A stretch of DNA of 64,000 bases, taken from positions 558,001-622,000 of the forward strand of contig NZ_CP021978.1 in NCBI RefSeq assembly GCF_004803895.1, in the 5' to 3' direction. Below the pieces are notes generated by a model. That model searched no databases, was not told the origin of the DNA, and worked only from the letters and a program-made list of their open reading frames with translations. This DNA is from Streptomyces hawaiiensis. GTDB lineage: Bacteria > Actinomycetota > Actinomycetes > Streptomycetales > Streptomycetaceae. The stretch's first letter is position 1, and each line of letters begins with the position of its first letter. The position numbers and the translations under genes are program-made. Shown here in pieces: positions 7,638 through 15,768 of this stretch.

Positions 7638-8276
7638 TCAGTTCTTCGTGTGATCGAGGGTGCCGCTGCCGTCGGTCAGCAGGGCCGTGAGCAGTTGCTT
7701 CAGCCAGGCGCGGGCGTGCTCCAGGTCCCGGTCCAGCAGCAGTTGCGTGGTGACGCCGTCGTACGCGGCGACCACGGCACGGGCGGCGCCGTCGGTGTCG
7801 CCCAGTACGGCGGGCAGTGCGGTGTGCCCGCGGGCCCGGCCGAGCCGGTCGGCGATGGCCTGCCGCAGCCGCGCGCGGTGTTCGAGCAGGCTCCGTGCCA
7901 CCTCCGGGTCGCGGGCGGCGTGCACGAGGAAGTCCGTCTTCACCAGGAGCCAGTCGCGGTCGAGGAGCAGCACGTCGGTGACGCGGTCCACGGCGGCGGG
8001 CACGTCGAGGTCGGGCCCGTCGAGGGCGAGGGCCCCGGACACCTGCTCCGCGATCAGCTCGGCGCGCTCCTGGTACAGGGCGAAGAACAGCTCGTCGAGG
8101 CTGGAGAAGTTGGAGTAGAAGGCGCCCCTGCTGTAGCCGGCGGCCTCGCAGACCTCCTCGATGGACACGTGCCCGAAGCCCTTGGCCGCGAACACGGAGA
8201 ACGCCGCGTCCAGGAGGTTGGCGCGGGTGTGGACACGGCGCCTGGTCACGCGCCCGGTGCTTCCCTCGACAGCCAT
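7638..8276 (-). CDS. TetR-family repressor upstream of the FAD dehydrogenase
   Basis: A 212-residue TetR protein. The helix-turn-helix spans about residues 12-60 (LLDAAFSVFAAKGFGHVSIEEVCEAAGYSRGAFYSNF-type sequence). The C-terminal ligand domain follows (MDRVTDVLLLDRDWLLV-like region). ATG 8276 is preceded by AAAGGGGG. Its own promoter region contains a nested palindrome of GATACA/TGTATC half-sites that also faces the divergent AlkB-type gene, so it probably autorepresses and may control both directions. The flavoenzyme gene downstream is the most likely metabolic target. Confidence 0.88.
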   Translation of the reverse strand: MAVEGSTGRVTRRRVHTRANLLDAAFSVFAAKGFGHVSIEEVCEAAGYSRGAFYSNFSSLDELFFALYQERAELIAEQVSGALALDGPDLDVPAAVDRVTDVLLLDRDWLLVKTDFLVHAARDPEVARSLLEHRARLRQAIADRLGRARGHTALPAVLGDTDGAARAVVAAYDGVTTQLLLDRDLEHARAWLKQLLTALLTDGSGTLDHTKN

Positions 8277-8284
8277 GCCCGGCC

Positions 8285-8331
8285 CCCTTTCGATACATGA
8301 CTGTATTGGATACACCGGTGTATCGAAAGGG
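8285..8331. promoter_or_regulatory. Nested palindromic operator between tetR and alkB-like gene
   Basis: An outer inverted repeat with perfect 13-bp arms (CCCTTTCGATACA 8285-8297 / TGTATCGAAAGGG 8319-8331) encloses a perfect 16-bp palindrome GATACACCGGTGTATC (8309-8324) and a degenerate site GATACATGACTGTATT (8292-8307). A further half-site ATTTCGATAC-like (CTTTCGATAC, about 8352-8361) lies toward the AlkB gene. This is the layout expected for cooperative binding of the neighbouring TetR protein. Confidence 0.75.
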
Positions 8332-8378
8332 CGGGTTTCCGATGGAACACACTTTCGATACGGAGGTACGCTGGCCGC

Positions 8379-9002
8379 ATGCACCTCCAGGGCTCCCTTT
8401 TCGACCAGGCCGACGAGCTGCGCCTCGGCCCTCTGGACGGGATCAGCCGTACCCACCTCGGCTTCGGCGCCTGGCTCGACGTGCTCCCCGGGTGGCTCAG
8501 CGGCTCGGACGAACTGTTCGAACAGCTGGCCGCGGAGGTCCCGTGGCGGGCGGAGCGGCGCAAGATGTACGACAACGTGGTCGACGTCCCCCGCCTGCTC
8601 GCGTTCTACGGCGTGGACGACCGGCTGCCGCACCCCGTGCTGCACGACGCGCGGGACGCGTTGAGCGCCCACTACCGCGAGGAACTGGGAGAGCCGTTCA
8701 CCACGGCCGGACTGTGCTACTACCGCGACGGCCGGGACAGTGTCGCCTGGCACGGCGACCGGATCGGGCGCGGTGCGCGCGAGGACACGATGGTCGCGAT
8801 CCTGTCCGTGGGGGCGCCCCGGGACCTGCTGCTGCGCCCCGCCGGAGGCGGTCGGGACACCGTGCGCCGGCCCCTGGGCCACGGCGACCTCATCGTGATG
8901 GGCGGCTCCTGCCAGCGCACCTGGGAGCACGCGATCCCCAAGAGCGCACGTGCCACGGAGCCGCGCATCAGCATCCAGTTCCGCCCACACGGCGTGCGGT
9001 GA
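8379..9002 (+). CDS. AlkB-like 2-oxoglutarate/Fe(II) dioxygenase
   Basis: A 207-residue protein of the AlkB family, oxidative demethylases that repair alkylated bases. Visible ligands are the WHGD iron motif (His and Asp), the distal His in WEHAIPKS, and the Arg pair RISIQFR that holds 2-oxoglutarate. The YDN / LCYYRDG segment is typical of the bacterial short form. ATG 8379 gives MHLQGSLFD, a usual start. It shares the divergent promoter with the TetR/flavoenzyme operon. The nucleic-acid substrate is not evident from the sequence. Confidence 0.9.
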   Translation: MHLQGSLFDQADELRLGPLDGISRTHLGFGAWLDVLPGWLSGSDELFEQLAAEVPWRAERRKMYDNVVDVPRLLAFYGVDDRLPHPVLHDARDALSAHYREELGEPFTTAGLCYYRDGRDSVAWHGDRIGRGAREDTMVAILSVGAPRDLLLRPAGGGRDTVRRPLGHGDLIVMGGSCQRTWEHAIPKSARATEPRISIQFRPHGVR

Positions 9003-9115
9003 GTCCCAAGGGCCATGCCCTGCCCGTCCGTTGAGGCGGACCCGGCCATTCCACGCGCCGTGGGGTCTGCTTTCCTTCTCTCGTCGGGCTGGGACCACAC
9101 CAATGCGGGGCGATC

Positions 9116-9862
9116 ATGCGGGCAGACGTACACCAAGTCGCGGACGGCACCTACCTGGCGCACGGCTCCAACACCAACTGGGTGATCCTCGCGGAGGGGG
9201 ATGCCGTCACCCTCGTCGACACCGGCTACCCCGGCGACCGGGAGCAGCTCCTCGCCTCGCTCGCGGAGGTGGGAAGCTCCCCGGAGGCGGTCGCGGCGGT
9301 GCTGATCACGCACGCGCACAACGACCACCTGGGTTCCGCCGAGTACCTGCGCGCCACGTACAGCACGCCCGTGTACCTGCACGAGGCCGAAGTACCGCAC
9401 GCGCGCCGCGACTTCCTGCATCAGGTGTCCGTCGGGACGGTGCTGAAGAACGGCTGGCGCCCCGGGGTGCTGCCGTGGGTCGTGCACGCGCTGCGCTCCG
9501 GCGGCACGACGCACAACCCCGTCACAGCTCCCGAGCCGTTCCCGGCGGCGGGCGCCCTGGACCTGCCCGGGCGGCCCGTGCCGGTCCACACGCCCGGCCA
9601 CACCGACGGGCACTGCGCCTACCACCTGCCGGGCACCGGCGTGCTCGTCTCCGGCGACGCCCTGGTCAGCGGGCACCCCACCTCGCGGGTCGACGGGCCG
9701 CAACTGCTGCCGGACATGTTCCACCACGAACGTCCGCGTGCCGTGGCCTCCCTGGACGTCCTCGCGGAGCTGGAGGGCGAGCTGCTGCTGCCCGGGCACG
9801 GTCCGGTCCACCGCGGTTCGTTGAAGGGCGCCGCACACCGGGCCCGGGAGCGCGCCCTCTAG
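9116..9862 (+). CDS. Metallo-beta-lactamase-fold hydrolase
   Basis: A 248-residue MBL-fold enzyme. The metal motif THAHNDHLG (HxHxDH) lies near residues 65-73, with the later ligands HTPGHTDGH, SGDALVSGH and LLPGHGP in the expected order. No signal peptide, so it is cytosolic. The family covers glyoxalase II-like and lactonase-like thioesterases, and the substrate cannot be told. ATG 9116. The next gene on the same strand begins 41 bp downstream. Confidence 0.88.
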   Translation: MRADVHQVADGTYLAHGSNTNWVILAEGDAVTLVDTGYPGDREQLLASLAEVGSSPEAVAAVLITHAHNDHLGSAEYLRATYSTPVYLHEAEVPHARRDFLHQVSVGTVLKNGWRPGVLPWVVHALRSGGTTHNPVTAPEPFPAAGALDLPGRPVPVHTPGHTDGHCAYHLPGTGVLVSGDALVSGHPTSRVDGPQLLPDMFHHERPRAVASLDVLAELEGELLLPGHGPVHRGSLKGAAHRARERAL

Positions 9863-9903
9863 TCTGAGGTGACGATCAGCGGCGAGACAAGGACACCCGG
9901 CTC

Positions 9904-11136
9904 ATGGCACTTCAGATCAGCGCGACCAACCCGGAGCATCCCGCGCTTCTGCTGGAGCTGCCGTGGCACCTTCCCCTGGAGGACTGGCCGGAGGAGTACC
10001 TCGTCCCGCTGCCGCGCGGCATCTCCCGGCACGTGGTGCGCTACTCCCGGGCCGGCGACGAGGTGATCGCCGTCAAGGAGCTGGCCGAGCGGCCCGCGCT
10101 GCGCGAGTACGAGCTGCTGCGCGACCTCGACCGGATCGGCATCCCGGCGGTGGACCCGCTGGCCGTGGTCACCGGCCGGACCGACGCGAGCGGCGCCCCG
10201 CTGGAGAGCGTCCTGGTCACCCGGCACCTGGGCGGCTCGATGCCGTACCGCTCGATGTTCGAGACGACCATGCGCCCGGCCACCATGCACCGGCTGATGG
10301 ACGCGCTCGCCGTGCTCCTGGTGCGACTGCATCTCGCCGGGTTCGCCTGGGGCGACTGCTCACTGTCCAACACCCTCTTCCGGCGCGACGCGGGCGCCTT
10401 CGCCGCCTACCTGGTCGACGCCGAGACCGGTGACCTGCATCCGCAGCTCAGCACCGGGCAGCGGGACTACGACCTCGACCTCGCCCGGGTGAACATCAGC
10501 GGGGAGCTGCTGGACCTGGAGGCCTCGGGGGCGCTGCACCCGTCGGTGGACCCGATCGAGTTCGGCATGGAGATCTGCGCCCGCTACCGCGGCCTGTGGG
10601 ACGAGCTGACCCGGGCCTCCGTCTACCCGGCCGGCAAGTACCACTACATCGAACGCCGGATCCGGCGCCTGAACGACCTCGGTTTCGACGTCGCCGAGAT
10701 GCAGATCGAGCACGCCTCGAACGGCGACACGGTCAGCTTCGTGCCCAAGGTCGTCGACGCGGGCCACCACCAGCGGCAGCTGCTGCGCCTGACCGGCCTG
10801 GACACGGAGGAGAACCAGGCCCGGCGGCTGCTGAACGACCTGGAGAGCTGGATGGCCACCCAGGACGACTACGCGCCGGGCGACCCCCTGGGAGCCCGCC
10901 CCGAGGTGCTGGCCCACCGCTGGGTGCGAGAGGTGTTCCGGCCGACCGTGCGGGCCGTGCCGCCCGAACTGCGCGGCGCGATGGACCCGGCGGAGATCTA
11001 CCACCAGCTCCTCGAACACCGCTGGTACATGTCCGAGCGGGCCCAGCACGACATCGGCATCGAGACGGCCGTCGAGGACTACATCAAGAACATCCTGCCC
11101 AAGGCGCGCAAGACGCTGCAGCCGACGGCGGAGTGA
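9904..11136 (+). CDS. DUF4032 protein with kinase-like fold
   Basis: A 410-residue protein made of an N-terminal lipopolysaccharide-kinase-like domain (about residues 40-200) followed by a DUF4032 C-terminal domain. Kinase-like features are the beta-3 lysine (EVIAVKELAERPALREYELL), a catalytic-loop equivalent GFAWGDCSLSNTLF (Asp and Asn retained) and a metal-site-like YLVDAETGD. The C-terminal part reads VREVFRPTVRAVP...DPAEIYHQLLEHRWYMSE, typical of DUF4032. Actinobacterial function is unknown. ATG 9904. It converges on the Usp gene with 13 bp between stops. Confidence 0.85.
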   Translation: MALQISATNPEHPALLLELPWHLPLEDWPEEYLVPLPRGISRHVVRYSRAGDEVIAVKELAERPALREYELLRDLDRIGIPAVDPLAVVTGRTDASGAPLESVLVTRHLGGSMPYRSMFETTMRPATMHRLMDALAVLLVRLHLAGFAWGDCSLSNTLFRRDAGAFAAYLVDAETGDLHPQLSTGQRDYDLDLARVNISGELLDLEASGALHPSVDPIEFGMEICARYRGLWDELTRASVYPAGKYHYIERRIRRLNDLGFDVAEMQIEHASNGDTVSFVPKVVDAGHHQRQLLRLTGLDTEENQARRLLNDLESWMATQDDYAPGDPLGARPEVLAHRWVREVFRPTVRAVPPELRGAMDPAEIYHQLLEHRWYMSERAQHDIGIETAVEDYIKNILPKARKTLQPTAE

Positions 11137-11149
11137 GGCCCCGGAGCCG

Positions 11150-12031
11150 TCACCCGTGCGGCACCACCGCCACCGGGCAGTCCGCGTGGTGCAGCATCCC
11201 GTGGGCCACCGAGCCGATGCGGGCCCCGACGGCCGTGCGGTGGACCCGGCGTCCGACGACCATCAGCTGGGCCGTCCCGGCCACCGACAGCAGCACCTGA
11301 CTCGCACTGCCCATCTCCACGTGCTCCTCCACCCGCACGCCGGGGAAGCGTTCCCGCCAGGGCCGGACCGCGGCGGCCAGGCTCTTCTTCTCGTACGGCT
11401 CCAGGCCCCCGGCCTCGTCGAGCAGCTTCAGCGAGCCGGGGCTGTAGGCGAAGACGGGCGGCAGGTTCCAGGCCCGCACGACCCGCACCGTCGCCCCGCG
11501 CGCGGCGGCCGTCTCGAAGGCGAAGCGCAGCGCGTCGGCGCTGTCCTCGGGGTCGCCCTGCTGGCCGACGACGATCTCGCGCCCGGCCGCCTCGGACGAG
11601 GGCTGGTCGCCGGCCCGGACGAGCACCACGGGCCGGGTGGCCGCGGCGATCACCTGCTGGCCGACCGAGCCGAGCAGGAATCCGAGGATGCGGCCGTGCC
11701 CGCGCGAGCCCAGCACCAGCGTCTCGGCCTCGGCCGCGGCGGCGACCAGGGTGTCGGCCACCGGGCCCTCGATGACATCGGTGGTCACCGCGAGGTCCGG
11801 ATGCCGTTCGGTGACGGTCCCGACGGCCTCGTTCACCGCGCTGTGCACCCACTCGGCCTGGCTGTCCGCGTCCCCCTCGATCCCCGCTTCGAGCGCCTGC
11901 TGCGGCTGGGCCCGCCAGGCGTGCACCACGCGCAGCGGCCGGTCACGCCGCACCGCCTCCCGCGCCGCCCAGCCGAGGGCCGCGAGGCTCTCCTGCGATC
12001 CGTCGACCCCTGCGGTGATCGGGCGTGTCAT
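11150..12031 (-). CDS. Universal stress protein with two Usp domains
   Basis: A 293-residue tandem UspA protein. Domain one (about residues 5-145) ends with the ATP-binding motif VLGSRGHGRILGFLLGSVG, and domain two (about 155-290) ends with VVGRRVHRTAVGARIGSVAHGMLHHADCPVAVVP, both of the G-x2-G-x9-G(S/T) kind. It starts MTRPITAGVDGSQESLAAL, the usual actinobacterial start. It is divergent from the response-regulator/flavoprotein operon across about 175 bp. The role is probably nucleotide-linked stress survival; no direct target is visible. Confidence 0.92.
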   Translation of the reverse strand: MTRPITAGVDGSQESLAALGWAAREAVRRDRPLRVVHAWRAQPQQALEAGIEGDADSQAEWVHSAVNEAVGTVTERHPDLAVTTDVIEGPVADTLVAAAAEAETLVLGSRGHGRILGFLLGSVGQQVIAAATRPVVLVRAGDQPSSEAAGREIVVGQQGDPEDSADALRFAFETAAARGATVRVVRAWNLPPVFAYSPGSLKLLDEAGGLEPYEKKSLAAAVRPWRERFPGVRVEEHVEMGSASQVLLSVAGTAQLMVVGRRVHRTAVGARIGSVAHGMLHHADCPVAVVPHG

Positions 12032-12206
12032 CCCGCTGCCTCCCTAGTCACGGTCACTACCTGCCGCCGCCCAGTCTTCACTACGCCCGCCGGAGCCGAT
12101 CTCCGTGTCGGAGCGCTGCGTGGCGATCGAACATACGATGGGCAAAGGTCGGCACGGTGCCCCGGGGACGCCGTGCCGTGAGTCGACCGCCCGGTGTGGG
12201 GGACGT

Positions 12207-13883
12207 ATGGCACAGGCCGCCGATTCGGCGCGGACCGTCATCATGACCGTGGACGACGACCCGGGGGTCTCCCGGGCCGTGGCCCGGGACCTGAGGCGGC
12301 GGTACGGCGCGTCGTACCGGATCGTGCGGGCGGAGTCCGGCGAGTCCGCGCTGGACGCGCTGCGGGAGCTGAAGCTGCGCGGCGATCTCGTGGCCGTCAT
12401 CCTGGCCGACTACCGGATGCCGCAGATGAACGGCATCGAGTTCCTCGAACAGGCCCTGGACGTCTACCCGGGCGCGCGGCGCGTGCTGCTGACCGCGTAC
12501 GCGGACACGAACGCCGCGATCGACGCGATCAACGTCGTCGACCTCGACCACTATCTCCTCAAGCCGTGGGACCCGCCCGAGGAGAAGCTGTACCCGGTCC
12601 TCGACGATCTGCTCCAGGCGTGGCGCTCCAGCGACTTCCGGCCCGTGCCCAGCACCAAGGTCGTCGGGCACCGCTGGTCCTCGCGCTCCTCGGACGTACG
12701 GGAGTTCCTGGCCCGCAACCAGGTGCCGTACCGCTGGTACTCCTCCGACGAGCCGGAGGGGCGGCGGCTGCTGGCCGCGGCCGGCGAGGACGGGATGCGG
12801 CTGCCGGTGGTGATCACGCCGGACGGAACACCGCTGATCGAGCCGGAGGCCGTCGACCTCGCCGCCCGGGTCGGGCTGGCCACGACCCCCACGGCCGACT
12901 TCTACGACCTGGTCGTCATCGGCGGCGGCCCGGCCGGGCTCGGCGCGGCGGTCTACGGCGCCTCCGAGGGCTTGCGGACCGTGCTGGTGGAGCGGTCGGC
13001 GACCGGCGGGCAGGCGGGCCAGAGCTCCCGCATCGAGAACTACCTGGGCTTCCCCGACGGGGTGTCGGGCGCGCAGCTCACCGACCGGGCGCGGCGGCAG
13101 GCGGCGAAGTTCGGCGCCGAGATCCTCACCGCCCGTGAGGTGACGGCCCTGGAGGTCAACGGCGCCGCCCGGATCGTACGGTTCTCGGACGGCTCGGCGA
13201 TCGCCGCGCACAGCGTGATCCTGGCGACCGGCGTGTCCTACCGCCAGCTGGCGGCGCCCGGCTGCGAGGACCTGACCGGCTGCGGGGTGTACTACGGGTC
13301 GGCCCTGACGGAGGCTCCCGCCTGCCAGGACCAGGACGTGTACATCGTCGGCGGCGCCAACTCCGCCGGGCAGGCGGCGATGTACCTGTCCCGGGGCGCC
13401 AAGTCGGTGACGCTGCTGGTGCGCGGCGAATCGCTGACGGCGTCCATGTCGCACTACCTGATCCAGCAGATCGAGGAGTCCCCCAACATCCAGGTGCGCA
13501 CCCGTACGGTCGTCGAGGAGGCGCACGGCGACGGCCGGCTGGAGCGGCTGACGCTGCGGGACGTGGACAGCGGGCAGACCGAACAGGTCGACGCGCAGTG
13601 GGTGTTCGTGTTCATCGGCGCGGCCCCGCTGACCGGCTGGCTGGACGGCACGGTGCTGCGGGACGAGCGCGGGTTCATCCTCGCCGGGCCCGACCTGACC
13701 GCCGACGGCCGCCCGCCCCAGGGCTGGGAACTTGACCGGCCGCCGTACCACCTGGAGACCAACGTGCCCGGCGTGTTCGTGGCGGGCGACGCCCGCTCGG
13801 AGTCCGCGAAGCGGGTCGCGTCCGCCGTCGGAGAGGGAGCCATGGCCGTGATGCTCGTCCACCGGTACCTGGAGCAGTCGTGA
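12207..13883 (+). CDS. Response regulator fused to thioredoxin-reductase-like flavoprotein
   Basis: A 558-residue fusion. Residues 10-135 form a receiver domain with acidic pocket (TVDDDPG), phospho-acceptor Asp in ILADYRMPQ, conserved Thr (LLTAYAD) and Lys (YLLKPWD). Residues about 150-225 look like a Cys-free glutaredoxin-type domain. Residues 232-558 are a class II pyridine nucleotide-disulfide oxidoreductase: VVIGGGPAGLGAAVYGASEG, ATGGQAGQSSRIENYLGFP, VYIVGGANSAGQAA, and C-terminal FAD motif GVFVAGDARSESAKRVASAVGEG. The redox-active CxxC expected just before the second dinucleotide fold is absent. ATG 12207 has GGGGGA upstream. The stop overlaps the next start (GTGA). Confidence 0.9.
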   Translation: MAQAADSARTVIMTVDDDPGVSRAVARDLRRRYGASYRIVRAESGESALDALRELKLRGDLVAVILADYRMPQMNGIEFLEQALDVYPGARRVLLTAYADTNAAIDAINVVDLDHYLLKPWDPPEEKLYPVLDDLLQAWRSSDFRPVPSTKVVGHRWSSRSSDVREFLARNQVPYRWYSSDEPEGRRLLAAAGEDGMRLPVVITPDGTPLIEPEAVDLAARVGLATTPTADFYDLVVIGGGPAGLGAAVYGASEGLRTVLVERSATGGQAGQSSRIENYLGFPDGVSGAQLTDRARRQAAKFGAEILTAREVTALEVNGAARIVRFSDGSAIAAHSVILATGVSYRQLAAPGCEDLTGCGVYYGSALTEAPACQDQDVYIVGGANSAGQAAMYLSRGAKSVTLLVRGESLTASMSHYLIQQIEESPNIQVRTRTVVEEAHGDGRLERLTLRDVDSGQTEQVDAQWVFVFIGAAPLTGWLDGTVLRDERGFILAGPDLTADGRPPQGWELDRPPYHLETNVPGVFVAGDARSESAKRVASAVGEGAMAVMLVHRYLEQS

Positions 13884-15325
13884 GCGGGCGGGCGGTGCCC
13901 TGCGACCCGCAGGAGATCGGGGCGCTGTTCCTGTTCGAGAAGCTCACGCCCGAGCAGCTCGGCCGGCTGTGCGCCGAGGGGCGCGTGGAGCGGTTCGAGC
14001 CCGGGCCCGTGTACACCGAGGGGGAACCCGCCACCTGCTTCTACGTGATGCTGGAGGGCACGGTCGTGCTGTACCGCCGGGTCGGCGGGGACGACGTGGA
14101 GGTGACCCGGACCTCCCAGCGCGGGGTGTACGCGGGATCCATGCAGGCGTACCTGGGCGACCGGGTGCGGCAGGTCTACAACAACTCCATGCGCGTCACG
14201 GAGCCGACGCGGTTCTTCGTGCTGCCCGCCGACACGTTCGCGGGGATCATGCAGGAGTGGTTCCCGATGGCGGTGCATCTGCTGGAGGGGCTGTTCTTCG
14301 GTTCGAAGAACACCCAGCGGATGATCGGCCAGCGGGAACGGCTGCTGGCGCTCGGCTCGTTGTCCGCCGGTCTCACGCACGAGCTGAACAACCCGGCCGC
14401 GGCGGCCGTACGGGCGACCGCGACGCTGCGCGAGCGGGTCGGCAAAATGCGCCACAAGCTGGCGGTCATCGCGCAGGGTTCGTACTCCCCCGAGGTCATG
14501 GCCAACCTCATCGACCTCCAGGAGCGCACGGCCGAACGGGTCGCGAAGGCACCGGCGCTGAGTCCGCTGGAGGCGTCCGACCGAGAGGACACGGTCACCG
14601 ACTGGCTCGACGACCACGGCATTCCGGAGGGCTGGCGGATCGCGCCCACCTTCGTCCAGGCCGGTCTCGACGTGGACTGGCTGGACCAGGTCGCCGCGGC
14701 GGTCGACGAGAACATCCTGCCGAGCGCGATCGGGTGGCTCAACTACACCGTCGAGACCGAGCTGCTGATGGACGAGATCCACGACTCGACCACCCGCATC
14801 TCCCACCTCGTGGACGCGGCGAAGCAGTACTCGCAGCTCGACCGGGCGCCCTTCCAGGACGCCGACGTGCACGAACTCCTCGACTCCACGCTGCTGATGC
14901 TGTCCGGAAAGATCGGCAAGCGGATCAAGGTCGTCAAGGACTACGACCGTGCGCTGCCGAAGATCCCGGCGTACCCGGCGGAGCTCAACCAGGTGTGGAC
15001 GAACCTCATCGACAACGCGGTCGCGGCGATGAACAGCGCGGGCGGGGAGGGGACACTGACCGTGCGGACGGCTGCGGAACACGACCGGCTGCTGGTGGAG
15101 TTCCGGGACACGGGCGTCGGCATCCCGGCGGAGGACCGGGGGCGGATCTTCGATCCCTTCTTCACCACCAAGCCGGTGGGTGAGGGGACCGGGCTCGGGC
15201 TCGACATCTCCTGGCGGATCGTGGTCGACAAGCATCACGGGAGCATCCAGGTGGAGTCGGAGCCGGGGGACACGCGTTTCCAGGTACTGCTTCCGCTGAC
15301 AGCGGTCGAGGAGGAGTCGGCATGA
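13880..15325 (+). CDS. Histidine kinase with N-terminal cyclic-nucleotide-binding domain
   Basis: A 481-residue soluble sensor kinase. Residues about 15-130 are a CNB/Crp-type beta-barrel (FEPGPVYTEGEPATCFYVMLEGTVVLYRR). The H-box is SLSAGLTHELNNPAAAAVRAT, the N-box NQVWTNLIDNAVAAM, the G1 box FRDTGVGIPAEDRGRIFDPFFTTK, and the G2 box GEGTGLGLDIS. No membrane segment, so it senses a cytosolic signal through the CNB barrel. GTG 13880 overlaps the stop of the response-regulator fusion, which is its obvious partner. Whether it binds cAMP, c-di-GMP or another ligand cannot be read here. Confidence 0.92.
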   Translation: MSGRAVPCDPQEIGALFLFEKLTPEQLGRLCAEGRVERFEPGPVYTEGEPATCFYVMLEGTVVLYRRVGGDDVEVTRTSQRGVYAGSMQAYLGDRVRQVYNNSMRVTEPTRFFVLPADTFAGIMQEWFPMAVHLLEGLFFGSKNTQRMIGQRERLLALGSLSAGLTHELNNPAAAAVRATATLRERVGKMRHKLAVIAQGSYSPEVMANLIDLQERTAERVAKAPALSPLEASDREDTVTDWLDDHGIPEGWRIAPTFVQAGLDVDWLDQVAAAVDENILPSAIGWLNYTVETELLMDEIHDSTTRISHLVDAAKQYSQLDRAPFQDADVHELLDSTLLMLSGKIGKRIKVVKDYDRALPKIPAYPAELNQVWTNLIDNAVAAMNSAGGEGTLTVRTAAEHDRLLVEFRDTGVGIPAEDRGRIFDPFFTTKPVGEGTGLGLDISWRIVVDKHHGSIQVESEPGDTRFQVLLPLTAVEEESA

Positions 15326-15675
15326 CTGCGGAGAACGGAATCGACCCGGGTGCCGCGCCGAGCGGCAGTGGTTGCGCGGAGTGCGACGCGGCGGGCGGGT
15401 GGTGGTTCCATCTGCGGCGGTGTGCGCGGTGCGGGCATGTGGGGTGCTGTGACAGTTCACCGGCGAAGCACGCGACCGGGCATTTCCGGGAGACCGGGCA
15501 TCCGCTCGTGCAGAGCTTCGAGCCGGGCGAGGACTGGTACTGGAGCTATGAGACCAACGAGTTGTACGAGGGTGGGCCGGAGCTGGCCGAGCCGGTGAGT
15601 CATCCCGTCGACCAGCCGACGCCGGGGCCGGCGGGGCGGGTGCCCGACGACTGGGCGAAGGTGTTGCGGGGCTAG
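15322..15675 (+). CDS. UBP-type zinc-finger protein
   Basis: A 117-residue protein carrying a ZnF-UBP domain in its first 80 residues: GCAECDAAGGWWFHLRRCARCGHVGCCDSSPAKHATGH, followed by HFRETGHPLVQSFEPGEDWYWSY. The Cys/His ligands are complete. In eukaryotes this fold binds free ubiquitin C-termini; in actinobacteria, which lack ubiquitin, it recurs beside flavoprotein/response-regulator genes and its ligand is unknown. ATG 15322 overlaps the kinase stop (ATGA), the third overlap-coupled gene of this operon. Confidence 0.88.
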   Translation: MTAENGIDPGAAPSGSGCAECDAAGGWWFHLRRCARCGHVGCCDSSPAKHATGHFRETGHPLVQSFEPGEDWYWSYETNELYEGGPELAEPVSHPVDQPTPGPAGRVPDDWAKVLRG

Positions 15676-15768
15676 GAGCCCGGCGCTGTCGCGTCGATGC
15701 GGCAGCGGGTTGTCCGTGAGTCGGTCGCGCAGTTCTCCACCGCGCCCCTGAACAAGAAGGTTGGTTCT

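Noticed and set aside
12032..12206. N-terminal extension of the response-regulator fusion to 12105
   Set aside because: ATG 12207 has GGGGGA upstream and starts just before the receiver domain; the extension reads MSERCVAIEHT without similarity to any domain.
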